Positions 34,801 to 49,800 of a DNA stretch of 64,000 bases are shown here, piece after piece. Every line of letters begins with the position of its first letter. Position 1 is the stretch's first letter. The DNA comes from Arcuatula senhousia (taxonomy: Eukaryota; Mollusca; Bivalvia; Mytilida; Mytilidae). The notes beneath the pieces are model-generated. The model saw only the letters and a program-made list of their open reading frames with translations, had not been told where the DNA came from and did no database searches. The DNA is taken from positions 18,655,001-18,719,000 of the forward strand of contig OZ020309.1 of assembly GCA_963971305.1 (NCBI GenBank). The letters are read 5' to 3'. The translations under genes and the position numbers were made by a program.

Positions 34801-37800
34801 ATAATTCAAATTACTTACATCTGTGGCACCAGGGCCTGCTTGCTGACGTAACACTGTTATCTTGTGTAGTAATTCTTGTTTCTCATTCTCCAAACGCTCT
34901 ATTTGTAGTCTGAAATAACAGTTGAAATGTGACCAAAAAATCATTGTAAGTACAAAAATAAATTCATCATAGAAATAGAAACATCTGTGAAAGTAATAAA
35001 TGGCCAGATTTTGTTCAACATAAAGTAGGTGAGCTAAAGACTTGAAATTGATCTAACAGTGAGAAACCTCTTGTTGATTCTGCATACAAAATATCAAGAA
35101 GCTGTAGTTGCTGAGAAAAATAGCATACCTTATAGCGGGTTATTTTCGCAGGTTGACGGAAAAGGCAAAAATATCCATCTAATTGAATTCATATTTAAAC
35201 ACATTCACAAACCGCTAAAATAAAACCCGCAGAAATTTTTCATATACCTTATTCTTATTACACAATAAAAGCCGCAAAAAATTACCCATGCGAAAATTAC
35301 CCGCTACACGGTAGATTGTTCACTTAGAATATCTAACATAAAACCAAAACAAACAAGCTTCAGAAAATAAAACCTCAAAGCATTTTTGTACCTCTTTAAA
35401 ACAGCAATTCAAAATTTTGTAATGAAAGAAAACAACCTACAGAATTTACAACTCAACAAAGTGTCTGCCGTTCTGTAGCAATGATTAAATGGCTCTGATT
35501 AAAAATGGAAGAATGTGTCAATTGAAGGCAAATGTCATCACACACCAAACAGGAAATAGCCTGACAGGCCAGAAAATGGCTAAGAACATACTGTTTTTCT
35601 ATAAAATTTCAAATTATTGTCAAGTACAGTTTCTGAAAAAAAGCTTGACAAGATTTAACATACAAAATTTCCAATGTAAGCACATGAGTAAAACACCTCG
35701 TAAGGTCATTGTTACTGCGTAAAAACAAATTGTCTAGAACATAATTTACCTTGATTGCTGTAAGTCTCTGCTTACATCCCCTTTCTGTCCCTTGGGGAAT
35801 CTTTCTAGAACAGACACCTAAAACAAAGGAGAAAGGTCTCTGATGAAAACAATTGAAATAGTACGAGAATGCTGAACATGATTTTGTAGTGCAAACTTTA
35901 GATTGCCTTTGTGGTATGCTCATACTTTCCTGTTTTCTAAACTATATTTCTCATGTTATTAGTTGTTCCGTTTTTTTTTAAAATATAATTTTTTTTTATG
36001 ACACAGCATATCTTTATCAGATAAATCACATTATACATGTATTTGAATAGCACAAAACATGTAATAGAAGATATTGAGATCTGGAATAAGTATATTCGAC
36101 ACAACCTACATGTACATAAACATGCTGCAAGTTAAACAAGGGTAAAACTATATGCCCGATTCACATACGTGGTCGGGCCATAAAAATCCACAATGGAAGA
36201 CAGTCAGCATTCTACAAAGTGACCAGTGGTCCCTGCCTGCCGTCTTGCATTGACCCAAGATTAAAAATATAATACATAAGACTCAATACCAATCCAAAAA
36301 CTGTCAGGAACATTTATCTTAGTAAAAAGCCAATGTTTAGCATGAAGAACAATTATTTACCTTTTGTTTAAGTTCTTCTCTTTCTTGTAACAGAATCTGT
36401 TCTCTCTCAGCTGCCTCTTTCAATAATATCTTTGTATCTGATAACATCTTGTTCTGAAAAAATAATAAAATGATTTCATAATCCATTCTTAGCAGTGTTT
36501 CTGACAAAATTTAAGTTAAGGGGTAATTTCAGGAAGACTGCAGGATTATTGAGATAAACATCAAATTTTGAGCATCAAAAATAAGGTTTTCAGATTAAAA
36601 TAAACTCATTTGGAGGTTGAGGGAAGCACTGACTACTTAATATATGAAATTAAGATTGATAAAAAAAAAATTTGATCTGCAATGCATTACAGTGTTAACA
36701 TGCAAATATTACGTGTAGACAATGATTCATGTATCTCTGTCAACACCAATTTGCTCAAACTACCCATTTTCCATTCAATGAATTCAAGAATATCCACTTA
36801 ATGAAAATATTTTCCAAATAATAGCACTGACAGAAAACTATATAATCCTCACTTTTTTAGAGAGATCTGCTTCCATGTCTTTCAGTTTCCCCTCGTACAT
36901 TCTGGTGGCAACTGAGGTCTTCCATCCTTTGCTGTCCACCCCAGGCTGAGACCCAGACGTCCTGTCTAGGGCAGACATAGACTTACTGTCCTGCAGCTGG
37001 AAGGTCAACTGTTCTTTCTGTAATTCTAAGTTTCTAATCTCTGATCGTAACTTTTCGGTGGTTTCAATTTCCTGAAATGGAAGTTAATTGTGAGAGTAAT
37101 AAATTGAAGATAGAAATATTTATATCACTTTGCAGAGACGACAAAAATTTTATTTATGTCAGCAGAGTTTGGTATAGGATTTCTTGTAGTAATATATACA
37201 TAGAAGTTTGTTGCTGAGATAATTATCAATAAAAATCTGTCAACATAAAAAAATGGCCGGATTTCATTAAACAGGAAAGTAAGTAAACAACAGACCTGAA
37301 ATCAAATCCAAGGTTATGGGACCTCACCTTGATGCTGTATACATATTGAATATCAAGTTGCTGTGATTAGTAGTTGCTGAGAAAACTGTTACAAAAATTT
37401 CGTCCCATTCACATTCGACATTTTATAACACAGATTTTTCACTCCATGAAATTCAGCCAAAAATATGAATACTTTAACTTAAATTCTAAAATACAAAATT
37501 CGGCAAACACTAAAATTACCCATTGTATAGTCATGACAGAATTCATTATAAAATTAACCTTCATAAGATCTTTCCTCATCTTTTCATAATCTGTCATCAT
37601 TTTAGCCGTGCCTTTCTGTTGACTAGTATATCTCTCTGATAAAGTAGCACCCATTTTATTCCTCAAATCTTCCAACTGACCCTGAAATACAAAATGAAAA
37701 ATAATCTTAGTCCTTATCTAGGAGCAAGTGCAATTCTTCAGTACCATGTCAATTTGAACAAGTAGATGTTAATAACATGTATGTTAACTGTTCTATGTCC

Positions 37801-40800
37801 AGGCTCAGTTTTCATAAAACATCTCAAATTAATACCAACCTAAAATTATCAGCAAAAGATCATTTTTGGCCCCAGTTTCATAAAACATCTCAAATTGAGT
37901 ATTTTCTCAAATCCTACCTCAACTCAAAATCTAACCAATCAAAAATGTTGAAATCTGAGTTGAGGAGAGGTTATAGTGGAAATACTCAATTTGAGATGTT
38001 TTATGATACTGGGGCCAGAAATGGGTCTTTAATACAAATAGCTGATAATTTTAGGACTGGTATCAATCTTGGGTCAATGCAAGATAGAGAGCAAGAGCAG
38101 TGATAACTGGTCACATTGAAAACTTCTGGCTGTCTTCCATTGTGGATTTTTATAAATTGCTGCCTGTTTATGTGGGTTGTGTCATATACACTTATTCCAC
38201 ATCTCATCATCGTCTAACCTCTTTTTCTTGTCCATTTCAATGTTATATTCAATATCAAGCAATTCTTCACAATATAATTCTGTTGGGAAATTTTAGAATG
38301 TTTTTCACTGCATATTTGTAACTGTGATTTAATTTTTAAAACAAAATAGAAATACATGTATGTTTCTTCTAATAATTTAAGAAATGAATCTTTTTTTTCC
38401 TTTTAAAACCCCTACCTTCAGACCCTCATTCTCCACCTGTAGTGTCTGAACCCGTATATTAGCCTCTCCAGCAGCAGTCTTCTTCAGGACTTCATTTTCC
38501 GCCTGGACCCTCTCGACAACCTTTTTCAGTAAGGCTACAGTCTTCTCTAGTTCTCTAGCACTCTTACCACTTTCACCAATCTATAAGATAATTATCATAG
38601 AAAATAAAGAGATGTGGAATAAGTGTACGCGACACAGCCCACAATTAAACGGCAATTCAGAAAAACCACATGTAAATATCAGGGGCAGATTCTGAAAAAA
38701 TCCAAAAGGGGGGTCGCATTCAGCATACAGTCAAACAAGGATGAAAGGAAGTTACAAAGGGGAAAATCTAAATGAAAATCAAAATTTTCAGAATAAAGAG
38801 GCGGGTGTATCCATCCCTGGGGACATCTCCATGGATCCGCCATTGAATATTATGTAGATGATCTACCAGTAGGGTATATTTTACTGTATTTAAACATATT
38901 TATTAACAAATAATACATGCATTTTATAACTTTTAACTTATACATCATGTACATGTTATAAGACTTTCTTAAATAAAGAAGGAATGTGTCCATGGGGCAT
39001 GGATGCCCCTGCTGGTCCCAAACAGGAAGAAGAAATCTAACAGATCTGAAAGTTGTTAAGAACATACAGTATGTCATACTGAACCATCCTACCAAGTTTC
39101 AAACCATTCTCAATTAAGGTTTCTGCTGGAAATTTGTACGGACAGACACAAGATATACTTTATGCCCCCCCCCTGGTATGCCATCATGGGGACATAAAAA
39201 AAATTAACAGTCTGATTCAGAACCAGCTTTATTCTAAACATACCCTTCTGATACCACTTGAAGCACTAGAATCCTGAGATCCACCAGACCGTGAAGTATT
39301 ATGTCCACCAAGCTGTGCATTCTCTATCTTCAAGGCATCTACATACTTCTGTAGGTCTTTTACCCTGGCCTGAAAGCAGATTAAGGTGAAAAATAGTAAA
39401 GTTGACATCATAAATACAAAATGTAGTTTTTAAAACTTTGATAAACTTTATACTTTCCTCTGACAAAGCATAGTAAACCTTACCTTCAAACTTAGTATGC
39501 CTTTTCTGAGTTTGAAATCTTTATTTTCAGTTCTGACTAAAAACCATTTGATCTTGTTTTCTTTTTTTCTTATGTGTTCATTTTCAAATTTGAACTCTTT
39601 ATTTTTCCTCTGTCAAAAGTGTAATATTTCCTACTTTTAATCTTGGAATGTCTGTTTAGAGTTGTTCATTCCTATAAAGTTAAATTCTCTATTTTCTTCT
39701 GAGAAGTCAATAATTCCCCTACCTTTAATCTTGGTACATCTTTCCTGAGTTGTTCATTCTCAAATTTAAATTCTATATTTTCCTCTGACAAAGCCAACAT
39801 CTGCCTCTGTAGTGACTGATTCTTCTCAAATATCTCCTGGTATTCTCTGGCTGCTACTGTCCCTGATGATCCAAACTCCTGTCAAATAAAACATAAGTTC
39901 AGAGATGAAAATGGTAATACTTCCTCAACAGGAATAAGATGTGCTACTGAAGAAAATATGAAACCCCATACTGACGATGCATACTAAATATCAATAGGCT
40001 GTGGTAAGGGGATACGTTACGTTAAAAACGACGTTATCGATAAAATTTACCTGGGAAACAGAAAAACGTCCATTTCCAATTTGTAACGCAACGTCAATTT
40101 TACTTGAACAGCGTTGAACTTTAACGCTATTGTTTACCTTTGATGTAAATTCTTGAAAAAAGATGGTCCATGACCTATGACAAAATATATATAGTTGTGT
40201 AGAGAAAGATTTGGACTTTCTTGTGTTAGTTTTTGGTTGAAATGTAATGAAAAAAAAATGTTTTTAACAATGGAGAATAACAAAATTTTGACAATATTGG
40301 ATCTTTTCCCATTACTTCTATATAAATTTCCTGCCAAAAACGATAATTTCAAAGTGAAATAACTCAAAAAATCGATCCATGACCCCTTATTTTAAAAAAA
40401 TATTTCAATGTGTCATGGTATTACCATTAATTATGCAAATTTGTTTTAAAAAGTAAGATGGTCGACTAAAGTAATGTATCCCCATAAGTAGTTGCTGAGG
40501 GCTGTTCCAGAATTAGTTGTATGGGGAAGTCGGAAGGCACTATAATTAGAATTTTATGGGTGGTGGTATTTTTAGATACATATACATGTATTTCTCAAAT
40601 GCAACATAAAGGGAAAAAAAAAAATTTAAGCATGGTTGTTATAAAAAAGTGCCTTCCCACCCCCTAAACATTTATTTCTGGAATAGCCCTGAGGAAACTG
40701 TTACTAAAATTATTTTCCTGCTTGCCTACTGCCATTGGTTGCCTGTAATTAACTGTACTATAACCTGATTTTTACTTCCTCAAGTCCAGCAAATAATATG

Positions 40801-43800
40801 TTAAGTTAATACAAAATGATCTGCTTGAAAATCATGCTTATACATGTAACAGTTAATGATCCAGAAAAAAACAAGCAAAATCCCCCCCAAAATGCTTTTT
40901 TTATGAAAAACAAGAATATGTGTAAAAGACATGACACCCTTGCTTGCAGCATTTGGGACAGATGGATGGACGGATGGGATGGACAGACAAACGGACCTGA
41001 ACACTATATGTCCTATTGTTGAATAAAAAGGTATGCGATGTGTTGTACAATGCAATGTTAACATTGATTAAAATGAAATAAAAGAACATTGTAAACTTGA
41101 TCTTCCTCTTCAATTATACTGTTAACCAACTAACTTTGAGAAAACCAAATATTCTTGTTGCCTTGAAAATAATATAAACATACTTTTTTACAGGTATTTT
41201 AATATTTTCATGAATGTAGGATTTCACTTAAGTTCATGGGTATTCAATTTTATGTATTGCATGCTCAAAACTCAGATTTCAAACATATTACTTTATTTCA
41301 TGGATATTTAATTTCGTAAAAAATGCCTCACCATGAAATTTGTGGAAATAACAGTAAATCATTGTGAATGATATTTTTCTATTAGCATACATATGATTCT
41401 CCCGCCGGGAGACGAAATCTCCCGACTTTTTTATCCATCTCCTGTTCTCCCGACTTTTTGTGTAATCTCCCGCTTTTTCAAGACATGACAAAATTTTAAT
41501 TTTATAGACACTTAAATTGATCAGTCATAAAACATTTCCGGTGTTTTAGGGGTTTGTCAATTAGGTAGACGTTAAATTAACAGGTATAGGTGTTAAAGGT
41601 TTATTGCCATAATTGACCTGATGATTGTATAAACAGTTTGAGATTAATCAGTGAAGCCATGTATATTTGGCATATGCTAGTGCCCTCAATTGACATTGAA
41701 ATGCAATTTTAGTGAGCGTTGAAAATCTCCCGCTTTTTTGTCCACGCTCCAGCCAAAAAATTCAAAATCTCCAGCTTTGTCATCACAGATCCGTCACATG
41801 TATGTATTAGTACTTAGTGAAAATAATTTGTTTTACAGTATGTGAAGTATAGGAGAGACATTTTAACCTAGGTTTAACTTACAGCTGATGTAGTAACAGC
41901 TTTCTGTGCTATGACTTGTTCTCGCTGTTCCAGCTGTTGTAACTGTTGCTGTAAGTATTGGTTCTTTGTCTGTAGTTCCTGGAAGGCAGCGTCCTTATCC
42001 ATAGCTAACTGTCGTCTTAAACTTGATACCTATAAGTGAACATATAAAATGTAAACATTTTGATAGGTTAAACAGTAACTTTATTCATTTTTAACTTTAT
42101 ACCTTTATATACACAGTAAAAATATGACAATATTGATGCATTTCTGTTGTACCTTTGAGAGTACTTTTTGATTGATATACATGTACATGTATAAATCATG
42201 AACTTTAGAATCCAAACAGCAAGTTTGGTTGGCTGAAATGGCAATCGGCAGGTAATTCGAAAATAACTGCACCAAGAGATGTGTTCACAAATCAGAAGTA
42301 CTGTAAACTAACTAATACCACTAAGGGAAAAACAAAAGTATTACCACATTTCTACTGTCTTTCAATATTTGTTCTCTTCTGTGCTTTTTATTTTTGTCAA
42401 TATTTAGTGTTAATTTTTAGTCGGAGATTGAATAGTATTAATTTTGATATAAACCACTTGTGATCCAAAAGGCAATATTCAATCAAAATAAAACAAATTT
42501 TAATGATTTTAGCCTTTATTTAAAAAAAATCACAGGGTTTTCACCACATGATGGCTGCTGAATGTTAACTTGATCACCAACTTTAATAAAACTTTGATTG
42601 ACTGATTGATTGATTGATTGAATCTTAACTCACCTCCTCCTGTAATTGGTAATTCTGTGTTTTGAGGGCCTCTGTTTGATGGTCTACTTTGCCAGAGGGA
42701 CCTATAGCTGGACCAGATGGAGGATGGACTCCAGACTTGTGTAGAGAAGTTATCTTTCTTTGTAGTGTTTCCTTCTCTCTTTCAGCCCTAAAATAGAAAT
42801 ATATGTGGCTTTACTTTGTGAAAAGAAACCTACATTACCTTGTACTGTGGATTCATTTATTTTTGTGGGAGTTTGATGAAAAAGGATCAGTTTATGGATT
42901 CTTAAATTCTTGGTTCTGAAGTCTGCAGCATATAGATATATCATTATTAATATTCCTTTTTGTAGGGTGTAAAATTTCATAGGACAAGTCAAACAAGAAA
43001 ACCACGAAAATTGATACCCTATGAATAATAATGAAACCATAGTATATAGGGACTACAAATGTGGCAAGTCAAAAAACTTTTTAATTATGTTTATGACAAG
43101 TCCTTGCAAATATTTGCTGACAACAAAAGTAACATATAAAGGAGTATGTTAGGAAAGGGCCAAAAACGGCCCTTAATTTCAAATTCGAGACAGCTACAAA
43201 ATTATGCTGCTAGAATGGTCATAAGACTCTTTACTTTAAAAAATGTCATAAATTGTGCATGAATTGTTTAATCTTGTGAACAACAGAGACCTTAAAAGTT
43301 AAAATTTCTTAAAAAATCGCTATTTTTGACATATTTAGTCTCTATTTTCTGTAAAAAAATGATGAATATAATGTTGGCTGCATATTCTGACCAAAATTTT
43401 TTTTGGTTAAAAAATTTACTTTTAAGTAATAAATCAATAAACAAAAATCTATGTTGGTCAGAGCATGCGGCCACTTTTGATTTTGGCACAATATTGGTAA
43501 TAAAAAGCTACGCCCAGCGCAGCATGATACGACCGCAACAATTTGAACCCTGCACATTGGAGGCCCAATATGGATAGTCTTTTGCTTTGGTCACATGCAG
43601 CCCTTGGTGGACTTACAAAGCTTTTTGACATATGCATCCTGTGGTGGAATCTAAAATGCATATTTGACACATATATAATTTTATCAACATCTAATAGAAA
43701 AAATCTTATTTCAATATTCATTAACAGTTTGACCCGTTTAGGCCCCTTTTGACCCTTTTTTCTTAAAATAACAAGGGCCACAAACCCCAAATGCGATAAA

Positions 43801-46800
43801 AAGCTTCCTCTAGTAGATATTATCATCATATTAAAACTTCATAACAATTGGCTGGCCCACTACAGCTAAATTTCTTGTGTAAAACCATTTGCCTTTACCA
43901 ACTTAAAAAAATGGTGTTTTTAAGCCCTTCGAAACCTTATATCTCAAAAACGGTAAGAGATATTGCAAATCTGATTGAAAAACGCAGGCAGGGATTTTCA
44001 CAAGGATTCCAATGAAAAAAAGATTTTGAAAATCGGACCAGAAATAAAAAAGTTGATTTTTTGGGTGTGGCCCATCTTTGGCCCCCTGTAGCAACATAAC
44101 GGTACAATATACATCAAAACCATTGACACATTTAGTTGACAGAATTTTATTAGGAATTCAATAAAAAAAGAATTTTCAAAATCGAATGAATAATAAACAT
44201 TCTACAACAGTTTTGACAATACACCCGTTTTAGCCCCTTTTGGCCCTTTTTTCTAAAACGGTAGGGGCCACCAACCCCAAATACAATAGGAACCTTCCTC
44301 TAGTGGTTACAAATATCATATCAAAATTTCATAACAATTGGTCAATATTTACTCAAGTTATCGTACGGAAACCAAATGTCCCCAGACGACGACAACCACG
44401 ACGACGACATCGCCATAAGTTAACATTATACGATCGCAAAAATTTTGCGGTCGTATAAAAAAGGCTGAAAAATCGACAAAAATGAAGATTTTCCTAATTT
44501 TTCTAATATTTAGGGTGTCATCAAAGGAAACAGTACAATTTTATCATTAGAAAACTATTATATTTGTTAAATATAGGTATTCTGTGGGTTATTTCTAAAG
44601 CATTCATCTAGATTTCTTAAAAATGAAAAATCAGCCCAATTACAGGGCCAATTATGGGCCTTTGTGAACATACTCCTTTTTCATGTGTGTTGATTTAATT
44701 TTCACTATGCTTTTGGAAACAAGAGGCTCCCAGGAGCCTGAATCGCTCACCTGACATATGTGCCTGAAGTAAAGGTTATTAGGCAAAATCTATTTGACGT
44801 TGAAAGGGTCATAAGATTAATAAGGGGGTCATCTGACAATATGATGGATATTAAGGTGCTGATCACTTTTGTTCTCAATCAAAATCTAAAAATCTGTCAC
44901 ACTTTTTGAGTTATTTGCAAAAAAATGCAGTTTAACCTAATGTTCTATTTTTAGCCACAGTGGCAATGTTTTACAACCAATCAAAAATCCCCACAACAAT
45001 TTTATACACCTAATAATAATAAACAATAATACCAAGTTTGGTTCTGATTGGACTGAAAGTGTCAGAAGAGTTAACATTTTCAATATAATGAGGAAATGCA
45101 ATTAAAATGCTCAATTTTGAAGTTCCAAGGGCAATAACTCCTCAAAGGAAAGGTCCTACAACATTGACCCTGTTACATATTTTGTAGATCTTGATGCGCT
45201 TAACAATATGCAATTTAAATTTCTCAAATATCTTGTATAGTTTTCAAGATATTGAGCTAAACAGGTGCGAAATTTGCAAAAAATCCACAACAAGAGGCTC
45301 CCAGGAGCCTGAATCGCTCACCTGACATATGTGCCTGAAGTAAAGGCTATTAGACAAAATCTATTTGACATTGAAAGGGTTATAAGTTTAATAAGGGGGT
45401 CATCTGACAATATGGTGGATCTTAAGGTGCTGATCACTTTTATTTCAATTAAAATTCAAAAATCTGTCACCCTTTTTGAGTTATTAGCAAAAAAATGCAG
45501 TTTAACACAATGTTCTATTTTTAGCCACAGCGGCCATGTTTTACAACCAATCAAAAATCCCTGAATCAGTTCTATACACCTAATGCTAATAAACAACAAT
45601 ACCAAGTTTGGTTCCAATTTGACTTTAAGTGTCAGAGGAGTTAACATTTTCAATGTAATGAGGAAATGCTTTTTAAAAGCTCAATTTTGACGTTCTAAGG
45701 GCAATAACTCCTCAAAGGAATATCATACAACGTTGAGTCTATTACATATTTTGTAGATCTAGATGTGCTTAACAATTTGCAATTTAAATTTCTCAAGTAT
45801 CTTGTATAGTTTTCAAGATATTGAGCTAAACAGGTGCATAATTTGCTAAAAATCCATAAAACGGGCAATAACTCCTACATGGGTCGTTGGATTTTCTTCT
45901 AAATTTCAGAGCTGGTAGATCTTCAGGTGCTGATCACTTTTGTTCCCTATCAAAATTTTGAAATCTGTCACCGTTTTTGAGTTATTTGCAAAAAACTACC
46001 ATTTACCCCTATGTTCTATTTTTAGCCACAGCGGCCATGTTTTACAACCAATCAAAATCCCCACTTCAGTTCTATACACCTTATGCTAATAAACAACTAT
46101 ACTAAGTTTGGTTCCAATTGGACTTGAAGTGTCAGAGGAGTTAACGTTTACAATGTAATGAGGAAATGCTGTTAAAATGCTCAATTTTGACGTTCTAAGG
46201 GCAATAACTCCTCAAAGGAAAGGTTCTACAACGTTGACCCTATTACATATTATGTAGATCTTGATGTGCTTAACAATATGCAATTTAAATTTCTCAAATA
46301 TCTTGTATAGTTTTCAAGATATTGAGCAAAACAGGTGCAAAATTTGCAAAAAATCCACAAAAAGGGCAATAACTCCTACATGAGTTGTTGGATTTTCTTC
46401 AAAATTTCAGGTTAGGTAGATCTTGAGGTGCTGATCACTTTTACCCCGAGCCAGAATTTTGATACCTGTAGCCGTTTTTGAGTTATTTGCAAAAAACTGC
46501 ATTTTACCCCTATGTTCTATTTTTAGCCACGGCGGCCATGTTTTACGACGAATCAAAAATCCCCACATCAGTTCTAAGCACCGAATGCTAATGAACAACC
46601 ATACCAAGTTTGGTTTCAATTGGACTTATGGTGTCAGAGGAGTTAACGTTTTAAAAAGTTTACGGACGGACGACGGACGGACGCCAAGTGATGACAATAG
46701 CTCACATGACCCTTCGGGTCAGGTGAGCTAAAAATGGGTAAAAAAAAATATAAACACTCTGAACATTGAGTAATGATAAATTGAGTGAGTCCCACACATA

Positions 46801-49800
46801 GAATCATTAAAATTAAATTTAATTACATGTATGGGAAAATAAAACCGCATCTTTTTAAAACAAAAACTCGCCCCGTTGCTGAAAAAAAAAAAATTTATAC
46901 AGTATTGAACTATACCTGTCCATCTGATCTTTATACACTTTATTAGCCTTCATAATCCTCTCGTTTTCTTCCTCCTTCTCTCGGAGTCGTAACTTCATCT
47001 TTTCTACTGTCTTCTGCCATTTTTTACTCTCCTCCCATTTGATCATCTCTTCATTCTTAAAGTGGAAATATTATGTTAAAAGATATGTTTTTTAATGAAC
47101 ATTGATGGTGAATACATGAATGATTTAATTGTCTAGAAAATGTTTTAAAAATCAGACAAATCTCTTTAGCTTTTCGTATTTAAATATCTGACAATGCCGA
47201 CAGCAACTATTTAGATATTTTAAGGACTATAAAAAAAATATAAGACCCATGTAAGGTTTGTACACAATAAAAAGTATTTGTTCAACTTAGCTTTGCATAA
47301 TGTTATGGTTACTAAGTGTATAAAGTTTCATAAAGATCTTACATAAGATATCTGAGAAAACAGCTTAAACACAAAGATAAAACTGAGGTGGGACAATTGA
47401 ACAGACCTCTAAAAATTTATATCCTGAAACATGAATTGGCAGGCCAGAGAAACATTCTAAAATATCTTCTACTACTGAGCAGCCTTAATTTTCATGCACA
47501 CAATCTTGTCTCCCCTTACTTTTTCTCTCTTTGGAGGAGCAGGTTCTGGCTCCCGAGGACGTTCGTAGGGTTTCTCCGGTTGTTGTTGTTTACGTTTCAG
47601 TTCGTCCTCTAACAGTCGTACACGTCTGCGTAGTTCTTCTGTTTCCTGCTGTCTAGCATCGTCTCCTGTTTTCTAAAAATAAAAAATAACATGGGTTTAA
47701 ATCAGCACTGGTCCAAGGTCAGCTTCAATTTTAGATTCAGGACCTTTGAAAATCTAATCCTGGACCTACATGTATTTACAGTTACTCCTATTGAGGACTG
47801 TCAGATAATTTAAGGTGGATTTTCTGTCCTGAACTTAAAAAAAACTCCTTTTACACTCAAATGTTAATTTGAACCCCTGGAATAATTTGCAAAATTTATG
47901 TGTATGATCAATTTTAAAGCTGGAACTAAGCCAACTACTTTCAACATACATGTAACTAATAATTTGTAAAAGATAATTTTATTTCTCTCTTCATACAAGA
48001 GCGAAAATGCAAGTTTGTTTTGCGTTATTGCTGAACAAATTAAAGCTTCCATTTAATTTAATTCCATTTAATTTCTTTTTCATGCTTTTCAAATTGTAAA
48101 ATTGCTATAGTTGCCCCCCACCAAAAGAAAAATAAACAGAAGGTAATGAGATGTGGAATAAGTGTACGTGACATGTATCTTTCCCTGTCCATTTTTGTGG
48201 GTTGTAAGTTTTCAGTTTTTTAATTCAATTTTTAAAACTGATAAAAGCATGTTAACAAGCAACAATTATTTTAGTTATTTTTTATATACCAATTGTAAAG
48301 TATACATGTGTTTTTCTGGAGTTTATTTATATGGACCTTTTATAAGGAGCTTTTAAAATTAGAAACAGTGCTAAATGGTGTTTTTTTTAGTTAGTGGTGG
48401 TATTTAATGGTACTTTTTATATTTGTAGTGGTATTCAATGGTGCTCTTAACATCTAGTAGCAGTATTCAATGATGCTTTTTCTAAATACTGTACCTGTGT
48501 TTTCATGGTGCTCATCCTATCCACTTTCTTCTCCAAGTCATCCACCTCAGTTTCTAGTCTGTGTTTGTCTGATTTGTACTTCTGTAGATTTCTCTCTTTT
48601 CTTCCTATGAACATAAATTAAATAAATAGACATTTAAACAGGGAAAAGGCAACACAATGATTCATATATATAAAAAAACCCAATATTATGCTATCTTCTA
48701 ATAAAGTCTTAAAACCATCATACTTTTTTCGTATCAAGCTTACTTTCTTCTGATGGATAATTCATTAGAATAAAAATCAGATTAGTTGATTTAAACTTCA
48801 AAACTCTAAGTTCAAACATATTTATTTATCCCGGATTTAAAAAAAAAGCTTAACCCTATGTGAATCCCTCTCCAACATGCAGTTTGTTAGTGTGGCTTTT
48901 GTAGTGGCCTCCATTGATCCTACTCTTATGGAAATCTACAAAAGGGTTTTTAATGTGCATGGGGTGTTGCTCTCCACATGCACGGGACAACCTTTTTTGT
49001 CCCTTCCGAAGGACCTTTCGAAACTGTTATTATCAAAGTTAGTTTTCTTTTCATATACATGTAAATGTATATGGTAACAATTTTGTTTATTACTTCTAGG
49101 AGCTGAGTAACAAGGGTTAAAGAAATGTATTCTTCTCCATTGTAGTATTGTTTTCTATTTCTAAGGAAAAGTCAAGACTTTTACATTCAGATGGAGTTAC
49201 ATTTCACATGTTCAAGAGTTGCTTAAGTGTTCAGTTTTTCCTTCGTGAATCTTAATTACCTATTTCCTCTTTGAGATCATCTAGATCACTCTGTAATGTG
49301 GCCTCATTGTCTTTTCGTTTCTTAATTTCTTTCCTCAGTCTGTCTACCTGTGACTGGAGATCATCTATCTGGTCCTGTCAATCAAATAAAAAAAAAATCA
49401 TTTATTTTCGTTGGGATCAAATTTCATGGTTTAGAGTACAGAACTGAATTGGTTGAGACAAATCTTCATGGATTTTTAATTTTGATATACATTCTTGAAC
49501 TTAATAATTTAAATTCATGAGGATAAAATTTTGTGGAATTTTCTTTTCCATGAAATAAACGAAAATTAATCCCCCTAGAATATTTCTGCTTCTACAGTAT
49601 AAGATGATATGAAGTTTGTTTTTGCCTGCAAACCTAATCTTTTCCCTCATTTCCCATAAATTTTAAAGGGCCTTACTACTGCAAAATATTTTAGAATCAA
49701 AATTTTCTGGTAACAACTACATATGGTGAACTAGCTACATAGGAAGTTTCATCAAATTCAGAAGAGCAGTTTCAGAAGAGTTGAGGGGAAGAGTTTTGGG

